From assembly GCA_003342895.1 (NCBI GenBank), contig PTFA01000338.1:62001-126000 (forward strand): a DNA stretch of 64,000 nt. The letters run 5' to 3'. Numbering within the stretch: the first letter of the stretch is position 1; every line of letters begins with the position of its first letter. Origin of the DNA: Casuarius casuarius (taxonomy: Eukaryota > Chordata > Aves > Casuariiformes > Casuariidae). The position numbers and the translations under genes were made by a program. This document shows positions 1 to 10,766 of this stretch, piece after piece. Under the pieces are notes generated by a model, which was not told the origin of the DNA, ran no database searches, and saw only the letters and a program-made list of their open reading frames with translations.

Positions 1-2171
1 GGCAGAAGAGAGGTTTGTCAAAACAAACATCCTTCAACCCTGTCCGCTCAAGGTTTGGTTCCCATCTCAGTGGAGGCTGGGTCAGTTTGCTCTATATGAT
101 ACGGGTCGCTTGAGGTCTTTGCTATTTGCTTGCACTGAGCCAAGCGCAGGGACCCTGAGGCGCCCTTACTGCAGTCTAAGCAGCAGCTAGGGATGAAGGG
201 CACCGAGAAGGAAAATGCAATCTCACTTTAAGGAGCCCGCTTGCCCCTGCGTCTTCTTTCCTTGACAGAGGGCTTCTCCCTGCTGATACTGCCGCAACAC
301 CCCAAGGGAAAGAGTCCTCAGCAATGAAAAAACAATCTATTTCCACCAGAAAAACTCAACCTGCAGAGGCACACAAGCAAGTCTAGAGGAAAACCTAATG
401 TTTAGAGCACCTAAAGGCAGACGCGGGCCGGACCACCGGTCGCCTTGCTTTTGCTGTGTGGCTGCTCCCCGACCATGCTGGAAACACGGGCACACGTGCA
501 GTGGAGATCAGCGCAGCTCCCACCGATTTCCCAGGCTTCACCCACGCAGCTCACAGCGATGCAAGCCGGTTTGACGCACAGCCCGCCCCGCTCCTTGCTT
601 TATTTCTGCCTCCTGCCTGACCTCCCCCTCTCCTTTGGGTACTTTTCCTGCTGCCATTTGTTCCCGTCCTTTACGGCTCTGCCTGCTGTCACTTGCATAA
701 CCTTGCCTGTTTGGTAATTTGTGGCAATAAAGTGTCACCGTGGGGAAAAAATACAGCATCCCAGCAGCACATATATCTCTGATCCATAAATTGTGCAGTC
801 CCCACGTGCATAGCCCTCTTTTTAATGCAAGTGCAACAATTTAGGGCAAGGGGAAGAGAGAAGAGTGAGTAATATGTGATCTTACTGAAGAACAGCATCG
901 AACCATCCTTGTTAGGGGCTGTAACAGATGCCGAGTGGCAGGCACGTGCTGTAAATTGCATTGGAGTAGCAGGGCCTCAGTGGAGGCTTCCTACAGCCAT
1001 TTGGCAATTAGAAGAGGAGACTCATCCTAAAGGGAAAAATAATAAAATAAAGAAGCTGCCAAGATGTGCCAACACTGCAGTCTCCCTTCCTGATAAAAAG
1101 CCTTGCTGCTGCCCTTCCCACTTTCCCTCTCGCTGCTCGCATCACAAGAGGGATGCCCATGCAAGGGGACCCACACTGCCCCTCTCGCAGCACTTATTTC
1201 TTTTAATTGGAAAACACTGCTTGCCTCCATTAGAGAGCCCTCATTTCCCAAATGATCATCCCCGTCACACCGCAGCTCTGGAGTAGAAAAACACTCACCT
1301 TCTCCCTAAGGATCTCAGCCCAGACATCTCCCCAGCCATTTCCAAGCCACCCACGCTGATAGCACCCTGTTACCTCTCTGGCACCCATGGGGCAGGGACA
1401 ACTGCCCACCAGATTTGGTGGGGCCATGCCAGAGGCTGCTCTGGTTAGGCTGGCACAGCCAGCAGTTCAGAGCCACCACTGATCCCAAGCCAGCCCTAAG
1501 TAGTCACCTCCCTCTATCACTCCTGCTGCCTCTCTCCAGGGACTCTGGCTCCTGTGCCAGCCCCAGAAGGCAGCCCCTTGCACACACAGAGCTTCCTTGG
1601 CATGCTAGGGTCTCATCCACTACCCATCATACCAATTTGTTGAAAAGCTTTGCATTACAGCCCTGTCCTGACATTGACATCTTTCTTGAAATCCATGGCC
1701 CACCTGAGCAGCTAAGTAACATGCCTATGAATATGAACAAGCACATTCACTAGACAGATATCTTGGGGAAGCGTCATTGCCAGTTGAAAGCCCATATGTG
1801 GCTTTGCAACAAAGGTATTTGCTTCCTGTCTCGCCCACTCGTCAAAGGAATATATGGGCAACAGCGGGCAGCTCCCTGGAGGCGGACTGAAACTAGCCGG
1901 AGAGCAAAGGATGCTTGGGGCATTCTGCAGAAACGATGCCAGTGAACGCATGATAGGCACCATGCGGAGAAGTCTCCCCTTCCCACAGGCTCAGGAATAG
2001 CTGGCAGCCTCAGCCCAGGAGAAGCAGCCATGCAACTATCGTGCAAATGATCCAGAGGACACACGTTTAAAAGAAAACAAAACCAAAAAACCACACGTAC
2101 AAACCCAAAATACTCCACGCACTGCCAGGGCATGATAAGGCTAGGACACATGGGCACCCACCACATGCCAA
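1..2171. other. Non-coding, CpG-poor single-copy-looking DNA
   Basis: I see no recognisable exon, RNA gene or repeat here. Short open frames occur on both strands, but none resembles a known protein and they overlap each other freely. One AATAAA hexamer lies near 726-731, without an upstream coding exon to give it meaning. An AT-rich patch with alternating A and T runs lies near 1035-1055. CpGs are few, as in ordinary methylated vertebrate intergenic or intronic DNA. Confidence 0.6.
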
Positions 2172-2712
2172 TGTGGGTGCTGGCAGACAGCAACCTGGAC
2201 CAGAGCCAGCAGCATGCCCTGGCAGCAGAGGGGGCCCAAAGGCATCTTGGGCTGCATTAACAGCACAGCTGCTAAGGGAAGTGATCATCCCTCTTTACTT
2301 GGCACTCATTAGACCACATCTAGACCCTGCTCCCAATTTTGGGGTTCCTAAGACAGACATTTATTAACTAGAGCAAGTTGAGCAGAGGCCACCGAGATAG
2401 TTGAGGGGAGGACTAGTGAGCAGACTGAGCCAGGCTCCTCTCAGCAGGAACAAGTTTAAACAAGAGAGGTTCCCACTGCATGTACAAAGCAGCTTCCTCC
2501 CCACAAGGGCACTCAAACACCGGAACAGGGGCCCAGAGAGGTCATGTTGTCTCTCTCCTTAAAGGCTTTCAAGACCAGACCAGACAGAGTCCTGAGAGAC
2601 CACATCTGACCTCAGCCTCCTGTTCAGAGGTTGGCTGTGAACTAGAGGATCTCCAAAAGTCCTCTAGTTCCTTCCAAGCTGGATGGTTTTGTGAATCTGT
2701 TGTGTATAACTG
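2172..2712 (+). mobile_element. CR1-type LINE, 5'-truncated 3' end
   Basis: The text follows the end of CR1 ORF2 and its 3' UTR in order: a 'gtgctggcagacagcaacct' start, a 'gggaagtgatcatccctct' segment, the 'agaccacatctagaccctgc' segment, a 'gaggccaccgagat' segment, 'ggaacaggggcccagagagg' and a 'gatctccaaaagtcc' end. In this family the retrotransposed 3' end encodes the reverse-transcriptase tail and then a short UTR. The many stops and indels show that it is long dead. Bounds are approximate because they rest on a remembered consensus, not an alignment. Confidence 0.88.
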
Positions 2713-3380
2713 CATCTGCAATGCCACATCAGGACACAGCATCCCAGGGTCATAACCAAGGGAGACTCTTCTTTAACAATGACACTCAAAGCTAGGCAGA
2801 ATGAAGCAACTCCTCCCCTTCTGCCCTCCTCCCATCCCCAGTTTCATGACTCTCAGGACAGAGCAACATAAGGCAAGACATCAAGATAACTTTACCAAAT
2901 GATCATGAGCATTCCTTTACCCAAGAACCATTGTTAACTCATTTCATTGTGTCCTTTCCACTTTCCCCTTAAAACCCACACACTCACTGGAGATATGCAT
3001 TAAAATACACTGCAAGACCTGTGCTGACCTGGATGCCAGACAGCTCCAAAACAGCAGTTTCCATGGCTGGTGCTTATTCAAATGCCTGGATGGGTAGGGA
3101 GGCATGACTACAGGGCATGCTGCACTGGATATTATCACAACACTGAAAACATCAGCAAAGGCATAAATACAGAACTTTCTCCCCCAGGTCTGGTGCAACA
3201 GCTGAGACTCAGACCTTCACCCATATCAATCCATAAGGGAAGCCCAAAGATTTTGGGCTGGGCCCATTGTAGCCCTTTCAATTCAGCAACACCTCAGGAA
3301 ATTTTGGGACTGTGCCAACATGAGTGCAAGTTCAGCACTGGTGTGGAATAATCCCAGGCACTGGTCTAGGCTGGGAGCTG
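2713..3380. other. Unannotated spacer between two CR1 copies
   Basis: No gene or repeat recognised. It separates two same-orientation CR1 3' ends by about 670 bases. It is probably unrelated flanking DNA, since I see no CR1-like phrases in it. Confidence 0.5.
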
Positions 3381-3997
3381 ATCACAGAGCAGCAGCACAG
3401 CTGGAAAGGACCTGGGGGCTACTGTGGGCATTGACCAGGAAACAGCAGTGATCTCCCACTACAAATAAAGCGAACCACATCCTGCTTAGAAGCGTGGCTA
3501 ACAAATACCAGCTAATGAGGCTACCATGTCCACCTACAGGCACCAGGTTCAAGAAGGATATGGACAAGCTGAACAGGGTCCATGCGAGCGCAACCAAAAT
3601 GGTCAGGGTCTTGAGGTACATGTCCTGTGAGGAGAGGCAGAGGGTGCTGGGTTTCTCTGGTTCAGCAAAGATGGGGCTAAGGGGGATCTAATCACAGCCT
3701 AAAGCTATCTGAAGGGAAGTTAAAAGAACAGCTCTCATAAAAAGCAATATGGCAATGGCCACAGGTTACCACTTGGGAGATTTAGGGTGTACAGTAGGAA
3801 AACTTGTTCCCCAGGAGGGTGGCACATCCCATGGCCAGGTACACCCCAAGAGGCAGAGGACATCCATCCTTAATGTGTCCATATTCAGCTAAACAGCCAA
3901 ACTAACTCAATATAGAGGTGGTGATACTCCTGCTCTGAACTAGAGACCTCTGAGGTCCCTTCCCACCAGCACTCCTGTGAAGATCTATGTTTATGAA
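3381..3997 (+). mobile_element. CR1-type LINE, older 5'-truncated copy
   Basis: It begins with 'cagctggaaaggacctgggg' and runs through a 'caggttcaagaaggatatgg' segment, a 'gtcctgtgaggagaggcaga' segment, a 'gttccccaggagggtgg' segment and 'gacctctgaggtcccttccc', ending near 'gaagatctatg'. This is the order of the CR1 ORF2 end and 3' UTR. It is more diverged than the copy at 2172-2712 and carries an insertion or rearrangement near 3420-3540. The ending resembles the tandem octamer tail of CR1 in decayed form. It has no coding capacity. Confidence 0.82.
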
Positions 3998-5000
3998 GAT
4001 GCAAGAACAGGATGATAGATTAGTGTTCAGACCTTATCTTGGTCACTGATTTCCTAAGAACCTACAAGACCCTCATCCATTTCATTCTTCCCACCCATTA
4101 ACATAGATCCCTACTTTGGGGGAAGGACAAAGCCCACGAGCAACAGAGACACCCAGAAGCAGTATTGCTGTGGGCTATATCTGGAGTGAATGCACCTAAT
4201 CTGGAAGGTAAAACTGATTCCCCTTCTGACTCAAACACTGCTAAACACGCAAAAAAATTGCATAACTAAGTGACAGCAGCAGAGCTTTGGCAAGACATCT
4301 GTCCAATAGATCTCAACTACATGTCCTTATAGTAGGGTTTTGATGCATTTGGGGGGAGCATTTTTCCCCCTCTGCTGAGTCCCAGGCAGCACAGATAATG
4401 GTCTTTAATCGATCCAACTCAAGTATTACTAAACTTCCTACTACCATGGCAGCACGCCAGGCTCAAAGAGGACAAGAGAACATGTGTTTCTTCAGAGCCA
4501 ACCACAAGAAGCAGGCAGAAAATTGCTTTAGACTTTAAAAAAAATAGGTGCTTTTTGCAGATTTGTAGATCAATCTGCAACATATTTGAGAGGTTTAAAA
4601 AGAGTCAATAGAAACAAGATACATCATTGCTGCACAAGAACCTGAGAAGTTGCATTTCTATTTATGCTGCTACTAGCACTCTACCTGCTACCTCATTTTC
4701 CCCCTGTTCCCTGCGGGAGTCCCACATTACTAATTTTCCGAAAGCAAAGTCAGCACTAGAGGCTCCCTCTGTCCCACTCCAGCTCACAGCCCCCTCAGCT
4801 GCGCCAGGGCAGCTTGCCCCAGGGCTGGTACCCCCCAAGAGCATCACAGCTGCATCTCACACTCTGCTTGCTCCTGCAGCAGACCCCTCGCCAGCCCCCT
4901 GCCTGCTGACCCTCGCTCCCTCCCAAGCCCCAACACAGAGCATGGCTTAGCATGGTCAGAATTCTCCCCCCCCTACACATTTTTCCCTTGAATGAGCTAC
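3998..5000. other. Non-coding interval, nothing recognised
   Basis: A/T-richer, CpG-poor DNA with short A runs (about 4532-4545) and no recognisable exon or repeat. An open frame near 4627-4950 has a biased Ala/Pro/Ser composition but no known domain, so I treat it as chance. Confidence 0.5.
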
Positions 5001-5960
5001 ATGCCATGCCTTATTAAGCCAGACCTAAATCATGCCTGACCCTCCTCAGATCCTGCATAACATGCCGGCCATTAAGCATGCAATTAGCCCTGCATTTACT
5101 AATCTGTAAAAGGCTCTTGCTGGCCATTCATCGCTCACCGGCAGGGACCGCGTGCCTCCCTCCGGCTGAGCCCCTCTCGCTGTCTAATTAGCCCCCGGGA
5201 AGCGGATTCCGCAGGAACCAGCCACATCCATTTCCGATGGCACAGAAAGCATCTCCTCTCCCTGCTACCGCCCACCACAGGCAGGATAACAGGTGCCTTT
5301 GGACTGAAAAGGGGTTGCACGCCCTTTATAAGGGGCAAATCCCCCTTTTGGCCAGCCCGGCTCGTGCTACCCTCCTGCCCCAAACGGAGCTCGGCCTTTG
5401 GGCCAGTCAGTTGAGCCACACTGAGGGTGGGAGGCAGAGACCAGCTTTCTGCCCTCTCGAGGGTCCAAAACGCGTGTGGAGCTGCTGCTCTGTCTCGCTG
5501 CTCATCCCTCTGCCAGGCTCGGGCTTTTCTGAGAGCATGCAAGCGGTGCTGGGCTTTTATTCCTCCGCTGCTGTGTATGAGCAAGTGCCAGGGGACGTAT
5601 CATTCAGCAAAGGCAAGGAGAGAAACAAGCAGCGTTAACCATTAGCATGTGTGTAAGGAGACCCCTAATAAACTCTTTTCCCCTTGCTCCCGTCTGCTTT
5701 GCTCTGGGCCACTAAATCCAATTCAGCAGAGCTCCGAGCTTGTAACGAAGCTGCGACACATTTGTCAGCTCCCTGGCTAGACCCATGGCTAATTTTACAA
5801 CGCTAATTTATCTCAGCATATTATATCGTTTTCATTTCATCCCCCCCGGATCCCATTACTGCCAGCGTACCTTGTAGCCAGCGTGTAACGGTAATTGGTA
5901 TTATTAGTGACATACCCTCCTAGAGCCGCTCTATTTGCGGAGGCGCGAGGAATCGTACCA
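5001..5960. promoter_or_regulatory. Candidate regulatory block with homeodomain-type sites
   Basis: CpGs are kept here (near 5139-5205, 5350-5480 and 5735-5945) while the flanks have almost none. Homeodomain-core sequences recur: a perfect CTAATTAG palindrome at 5184-5191, CAATTAG near 5081, and TAATTT or TAATTG sites near 5789-5895. GCCAGCGT occurs twice, at 5861-5868 and 5877-5884. A near-palindrome with a TATA-like centre lies at about 5321-5336. CpG retention plus dense homeodomain cores is typical of developmental enhancers, but that is inference and no cross-species comparison was possible. Confidence 0.35.
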
Positions 5961-7131
5961 GCAGGCTGGTCTGCACCACGGAGGGGAGAGGAACCAGTCG
6001 GGCAGCTGGGAAACTGAGGCAGCAGGAAGCAGCTCAAGATCTCAGGGAGCCTCCAAGGCAGCTGGCACATGCAGTGCCGAGCTCCTGTGGCATCGGCACC
6101 GGAATAAACACATAGCAGCTTCNGCAGCTTCTGCCCTTGCCAGTGCCTCAGAGAATGAAGACTTGGCCGTTCCAGAATGAACAGGGCTGCAAAACACCCC
6201 CGGGAAACACGCATGGGGGGGAGTGCAGCAGAGCTGCGGAGGGAAGGGACCCCCTCAGCACAGGCTGGGATTTCATGATGCTTTCTGACATTTTGGTGAA
6301 CAGTTTCCCCTCTTCACAGTGTTGCTTTTTCCAAGATCAATGCAATTAAAACCACGCAATTCTAGCTAAGTGGGAGGCTACGCTAGGCAAACAGCAACAA
6401 TTTCCATTTCAGACATCCTCGTCTAGCATTTAGGGACTTGTTAAATTTAAATTCATCATTTTTATTTTCCAAGCACAGCACCACAGAGCACCAGCTGCCC
6501 CAGACCCCAGCAAGGCTGCAGCTGCCAGCATCCCCAGACAGGGCAGCCCTGCTCACCGGCACCTGCGGCAGGGTCCCCACGTCCTGGAGAGGAGGACCCC
6601 AAACACCTCCAGAGGCAATGCTGCGTCACCACAGCCCCACGCAAAGCATGGACGCAGCAAGTCCCAGAAGTGCAGCACCCCCCCCAACCACAGCAGTCGC
6701 TTCCCAGTGGGATAAGGTCACACATCGGACAGTCCGCATCCTCCTTGGGGGAGCTGAGACACCAAAGCAAGGAGCAGCGTCTTGCCGCATGCATGCAGTG
6801 CTGCGCTTTTGATTAAATAAACCCTGTCCCAGCCAAAAGACACATTCACTGCAGCACCACCACAGTCAGGCAGCGCTGGGGAACTGAGGCCAAGCTGACC
6901 ACAGCGAGCTCAAGGACCCTGCAGCACGCACATCCCACCTACTCGGGCTCTCAGCTCCAACGCACACAGCACACGCATCAAGAACAAATGAAATAAGTAT
7001 TTTAAACCACCTCTTACCTCTTCACCAGTCCAGATTCTTTGGGGCGTCCCCAATTTCTCATCAAACTCTGTGGGGTTCTCCTTGCTGCTTGTGAGCCACT
7101 GACCCTTGCTGCTCAGAACTGCAATTTTCTT
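5961..7131. other. Non-coding interval with one ambiguous base
   Basis: No gene recognised. Position 6123 is a single n in the assembly. Phrases near 6008-6060 and 6878-6930 (a 'gggaaactgaggcagcagg'-like and a 'ggggaactgaggccaagc'-like segment) faintly resemble the reverse complement of the MIR SINE body, but are too short and decayed to call. Confidence 0.45.
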
Positions 7132-7150
7132 AAAAAAAAAAAAAAAAAAA
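7132..7150 (+). repeat. A19 homopolymer followed by GAA repeats
   Basis: An uninterrupted run of nineteen A is followed by gaagaagaaa. No source element or target-site duplication is evident beside it, so I cannot assign it to a retroposed transcript. Length polymorphism is likely. Confidence 0.9.
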
Positions 7151-7599
7151 GAAGAAGAAACAGCCTGTCAGGTTATCAGGTGACACACTGTATTTGCTTC
7201 ATTTTTAAAAAACAACTGAAGGAGGGGGGTCATCTCTGTTTTCCAGCCCTGACAGCTAGGGGTAACTAGTGTCAACACACAGCTAGTCTGCATGAAAAGC
7301 TCTCCCTGCATGAGTATCACAGTCCAGCCCCAAATCAAAATAATTAAGTGAACATGTGCTTTAGAAACACGAAAGGAGAGGGGGGGAGGAAAAAAAAACA
7401 AGAAAAGCAGCTTAGGACATCTCTGACCTTCTTTAAAGGCAGACACAACACCACTCCCTAGCTGAAACAGTGTAGCAAGGGCAAGAAGTCAACCCAGCAC
7501 CAAGGTGTTTGCCCACAAGGTCTAGCACCAAGCCTTAATCCTGCAGAGCCTCACACACACATTAAATCACACACAGAGAGGCCAACCCTGCTGGACCCA
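7151..7599. other. Non-coding interval
   Basis: No gene or classifiable repeat. It contains a G-rich/A-rich stretch near 7375-7405 and short CA-rich tracts near 7551-7575. Confidence 0.5.
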
Positions 7600-8420
7600 G
7601 GAGCGCAAGGAGAAAAGCGTGCGTATACAGCTTTGCAGCACAGACACTGAGGACTGAACTGGAGAGACTTTGCGCTGCATCCGACACGCAGCCAGGCGCA
7701 GCGGAGCCTGAGGCATTACTGTAACCATCAGCGCCTTCACCTAGAGCAACAAATATGCTTTTTGCGTTAGACAAACAAATTATCGGTCATATCAGAAGAT
7801 TTGTGCTCATTATCTAGCTCTTGTGGCTTGAGTTGCTCCCTCACATGCACACGGACTTTTTAAACGCTTTGGAAAAAGTCTCATGGTTCTGCATTATTAA
7901 CAGGGAGAAGGAGCCACACTCCACTAGCAAGAGGAGTCTCAGTGTTGCTGCTGCAGAGACACTTCCCCAACAGCGACTTCCAAGCCCAGAGCACAACACT
8001 CCTTAATTAGCACCCAACCAACGAGCTCTGCCAGCGCCCTCCATGGGACCTCGTCCAAAGATGGGGCCACGCAATAGGGAGAAGCTAAAGAAAGCAGAAC
8101 CGCAACCCCCAGCCTGCCCCCAAAGACTTACAAAGTATAAATAAGGAAAATTCCACTGGGCACCTGATTGAGAAGCTCTCATTTGCAAAGCGCTGGGAAA
8201 TAATTAAAAAGTTTTCCCAAAGCTTAAAAGGAGGGAAACGGACTGTTTGTCACACCGGCAGTGCATGGTGCGCTGCAATTTATCACACTTGTCAGGTGTC
8301 AGCCACTGAAAAATCTAACTCCAGCTGCCCCGAGCTGAACACACGCAATACCCCATCCCTCAAAACACACTCCGCCAGGCACCCCGGAGCTGTCAAGCAA
8401 CCGTTGAGGAGGAGAGGGGC
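7600..8420. promoter_or_regulatory. Candidate regulatory block, CpG-retaining
   Basis: CpGs reappear (7618-7700, 7730-7785, 8015-8065, 8240-8275 and 8370-8405) among A/T-rich stretches such as 'aataattaaaaagttttccc' near 8200. An E-box-like CAGGTG lies in the 'gtcaggtgtcag' segment near 8292-8303. Low repetitiveness, retained CpGs and mixed A/T motifs are what I would expect of a conserved non-coding element. Open frames crossing it show no known protein. Confidence 0.28.
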
Positions 8421-9894
8421 TCCTCTCCACTGAGACTCCCCCCCTTGCTCTGCAACACCAATGCTTTCCTTAGAAGCACTGCAAATTGCGGATGAAACTC
8501 AGACGAGGCCAGGCCGGAAGCAAACAGTGAGGCTAGTTCATCCCTGCCTGCGCTCCCTCTCCTGCAGGCAGGGGAACAACAGAGACAGGACCTTAGTGCT
8601 GGGCACCCTCCAGGGACATTTCTGCAGCACCTGCTGGTCAAGGTATAAAAATGCAGGTCTCAGCGGCGAGGAAGGACCAGGCCATTACATGGGGGCAATA
8701 GATCAACTCCTCAGACCTTGGCTGAGACATATCCCTGGAGACCTGCTCACACCAAGAGCATCGATGTCCCCTTCTACCTCTCCATACCCCTTCAGCCCAT
8801 CCCAACAGGACAAACCACTCCACTATGCAGTCTACGAGGCTAGATTTTCCCATAGGAGTTGGATCTGCCTTTTAAGAACCTGTGCAGAGACTCCAAGCCA
8901 GGGTCAAGTTCAGGGTTTGGAGGTGTTCAGCATGCCCAAAGCAGGTCTCCCACACAAGAGCCTGGCTCAGAGCATTGAGCTACAACTCAGCCACACAGGT
9001 GGAGATGTGCAGGCTGGACTACACCAAAAACAGGGGACAACCTCAACCATAGCTAGTTCAGGCTCACCTCAGAGGTATTTGTTGGCTATTGTTTTGGCTA
9101 TTTCCTTAGCAGCAAGCTGAGTGAGGACTAGCTGCCTAAACAGGTTCCATTCCTGCAAAATCCTGAAGGAAGACCAGCACCTACCACATGCTGCAGCTTG
9201 CTTTGCAGCAAGGTTATGGTCCACCAGGACCTAAGTGAGGCTATTTGAAACAGGAGACACTTAGCCAGGATCCCGCTGGGATTGTGCAAAGTGTGAACCT
9301 GCAATAGTACAGCCAATAGTGATTGACACTTTGATAGTACAGTACCCACCCAAGTGTCCTGCACTGCTGATCCTTGAAGGCACATGAGAACATGCACAAA
9401 TGCCCCCAAAAGACAACAGGCAGCTCTGAAGAAGCTGGCTCCCAGAGCTGCTGGGCCACAGTGGCACATGATTCCCTATCCCCGAGATTAACCTGCCCCT
9501 ACATGGACACTCCTTGCCATGGGGCTGGGCAGCTTCCAGCCTGTATAGGGCATCTGCACATTACAGCAAAGGCTGATGGATTACTGAGCCACCTCTTACA
9601 AAAAAGAGAAAAGTCAGTGCAGAGCATATGCCGAAAGTCTTTTTCCCTAGTGACAGCATAAATCAGAGATACTTCAATCAGGAATTGATGAGTTTTACTT
9701 GTATAAACAGCAAAACATGCCAAGGTCCATGTTTTCTCAGTGGCAAGCGAAGCCTTGCAAGAGCTGGAGAGAAGGCTTTGTCCTCATAGGGGCTTAAAGG
9801 AGCACAGTTCCTGCTCTGGGAGCAAAACAAGTCAGCTCTGGAAGACTTGAACTGTGACCGGCACCTCAGCACACACACTATATATAATACACCC
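8421..9894. other. Non-coding interval, includes an isolated TATA-like octamer
   Basis: It holds the longest gap-free forward open frame of this part (8461-9120, about 219 codons), which has no recognisable domain or homology. TATAAAAA lies at 8644-8651 but is inside that frame and has no CpG-rich or initiator context, so it is probably chance. The 9-mer atagtacag occurs twice, at 9304-9312 and 9334-9342. Nothing else is seen. Confidence 0.45.
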
Positions 9895-10160
9895 ACACAG
9901 CAGCGTTTTTCAGAGGCTCACAGCTTGGCGCAGGGTAGGTGGATTTTCATGGCGTCAGCAACAAGCAGATCCCCAACACCTGGCCGAAAACGTTGCTGAC
10001 AACTATGAGACCCTGCGCTGTGAGACCAAAGGTACCAGATTTTCTTCAGCAAAACGAAGGAATTTCTTTTTTCAAGCCAGGGAGAAAATAATGCCTTTTT
10101 CTCCCCCAAACCACATTCTGAGAGCAGCTTAAAACCCTTTTTGCTAAAATTTTCCAAAAA
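9895..10160. promoter_or_regulatory. Candidate regulatory block with inverted GTCAGCAAC pair
   Basis: GTCAGCAAC at 9954-9962 is mirrored by its exact reverse complement GTTGCTGAC at 9992-10000. The two halves match the MAF half-site (TGCTGAC) in opposite orientation. The left copy extends to TGCTGACGCC on the minus strand, close to the CRE-type MARE half. CpGs are enriched at 9904-10020 relative to the flanks. This suggests a MAF/bZIP-bound element or a weak stem-loop. No coding exon is recognised. Confidence 0.3.
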
Positions 10161-10752
10161 AATTCAGCCGGAGGCAGAGACATGCAAAGCTTCAGTCCAA
10201 ATGGTTAAAGGCTGGCATAGTTTCAAGCAACTGAAGACAGGGTCTTATAATCAGAAGTGTCAGGCAACCTTAATTATATTATTTCCTGAAGGAAATAGTT
10301 TTCCCTGCTGAAGTCCAGAAGTTATTAAAAAAAAGTTGACCTCACTGGAACCAATCAATGTGGAGACAAGAAGCCTGTGATGGATTTTTAAGGCAGTCAG
10401 TTCATGCGTCTATAATTTTGGGGAGGGGGTCCTGGTTTTTCAGAGAACAGGTGCTCAGCATTTCTGGAAGATCCTGCTCCATGGAGACCTCCATGGCCAG
10501 GAACCAGCAAGCAGAGCCCTTCCGGCTCCTTCCAGCTTCCCCAAACCCCCTGGACGCTCAGGCAGGGGTGCCAAGCACACTTGCCTGGACCGCTGGAGGA
10601 GGGTGCTTGCCTGTGCCTGCATCGATTGCCAGCAAAGAAAAACTGCTGTCTCCTTTGTAGCTGTCAGGAGCACACAGGCTTTTTGTCCGTCTCTTCCTCC
10701 ATACCCATAAATAAAAGTGACAGCAACTTTATTTAGGACTTCTTCCAGTTAA
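10161..10752. other. Non-coding interval with one STAT-like site
   Basis: A/T-rich near 10260-10345. The near-palindrome ATTTCCTGAAGGAAAT at 10281-10296 contains TTCCTGAAGGAA, a loose STAT-type spacing. No exon or repeat recognised. Confidence 0.4.
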
Positions 10753-10766
10753 GGGGGGGGGGGGGG
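10753..10766 (+). repeat. G14 homopolymer
   Basis: Fourteen consecutive G, preceded by aa and followed by tagtg. It is one of several long G or C runs in the window and a likely length-variable or error-prone site in assembly. Confidence 0.95.

Noticed and set aside
6005..6060. Possible MIR fragment (reverse)
   Set aside because: Only about 20 bases fit the consensus. The rest cannot be matched by eye.
7132..7150. A19 as the poly(A) tail of a processed pseudogene
   Set aside because: No gene-like sequence, polyadenylation signal or target-site duplication found upstream.
8461..9120. 219-codon plus-strand open frame with an internal TATA-like octamer
   Set aside because: No recognisable family, and the TATA word lies inside the frame. 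Chance is the better reading.
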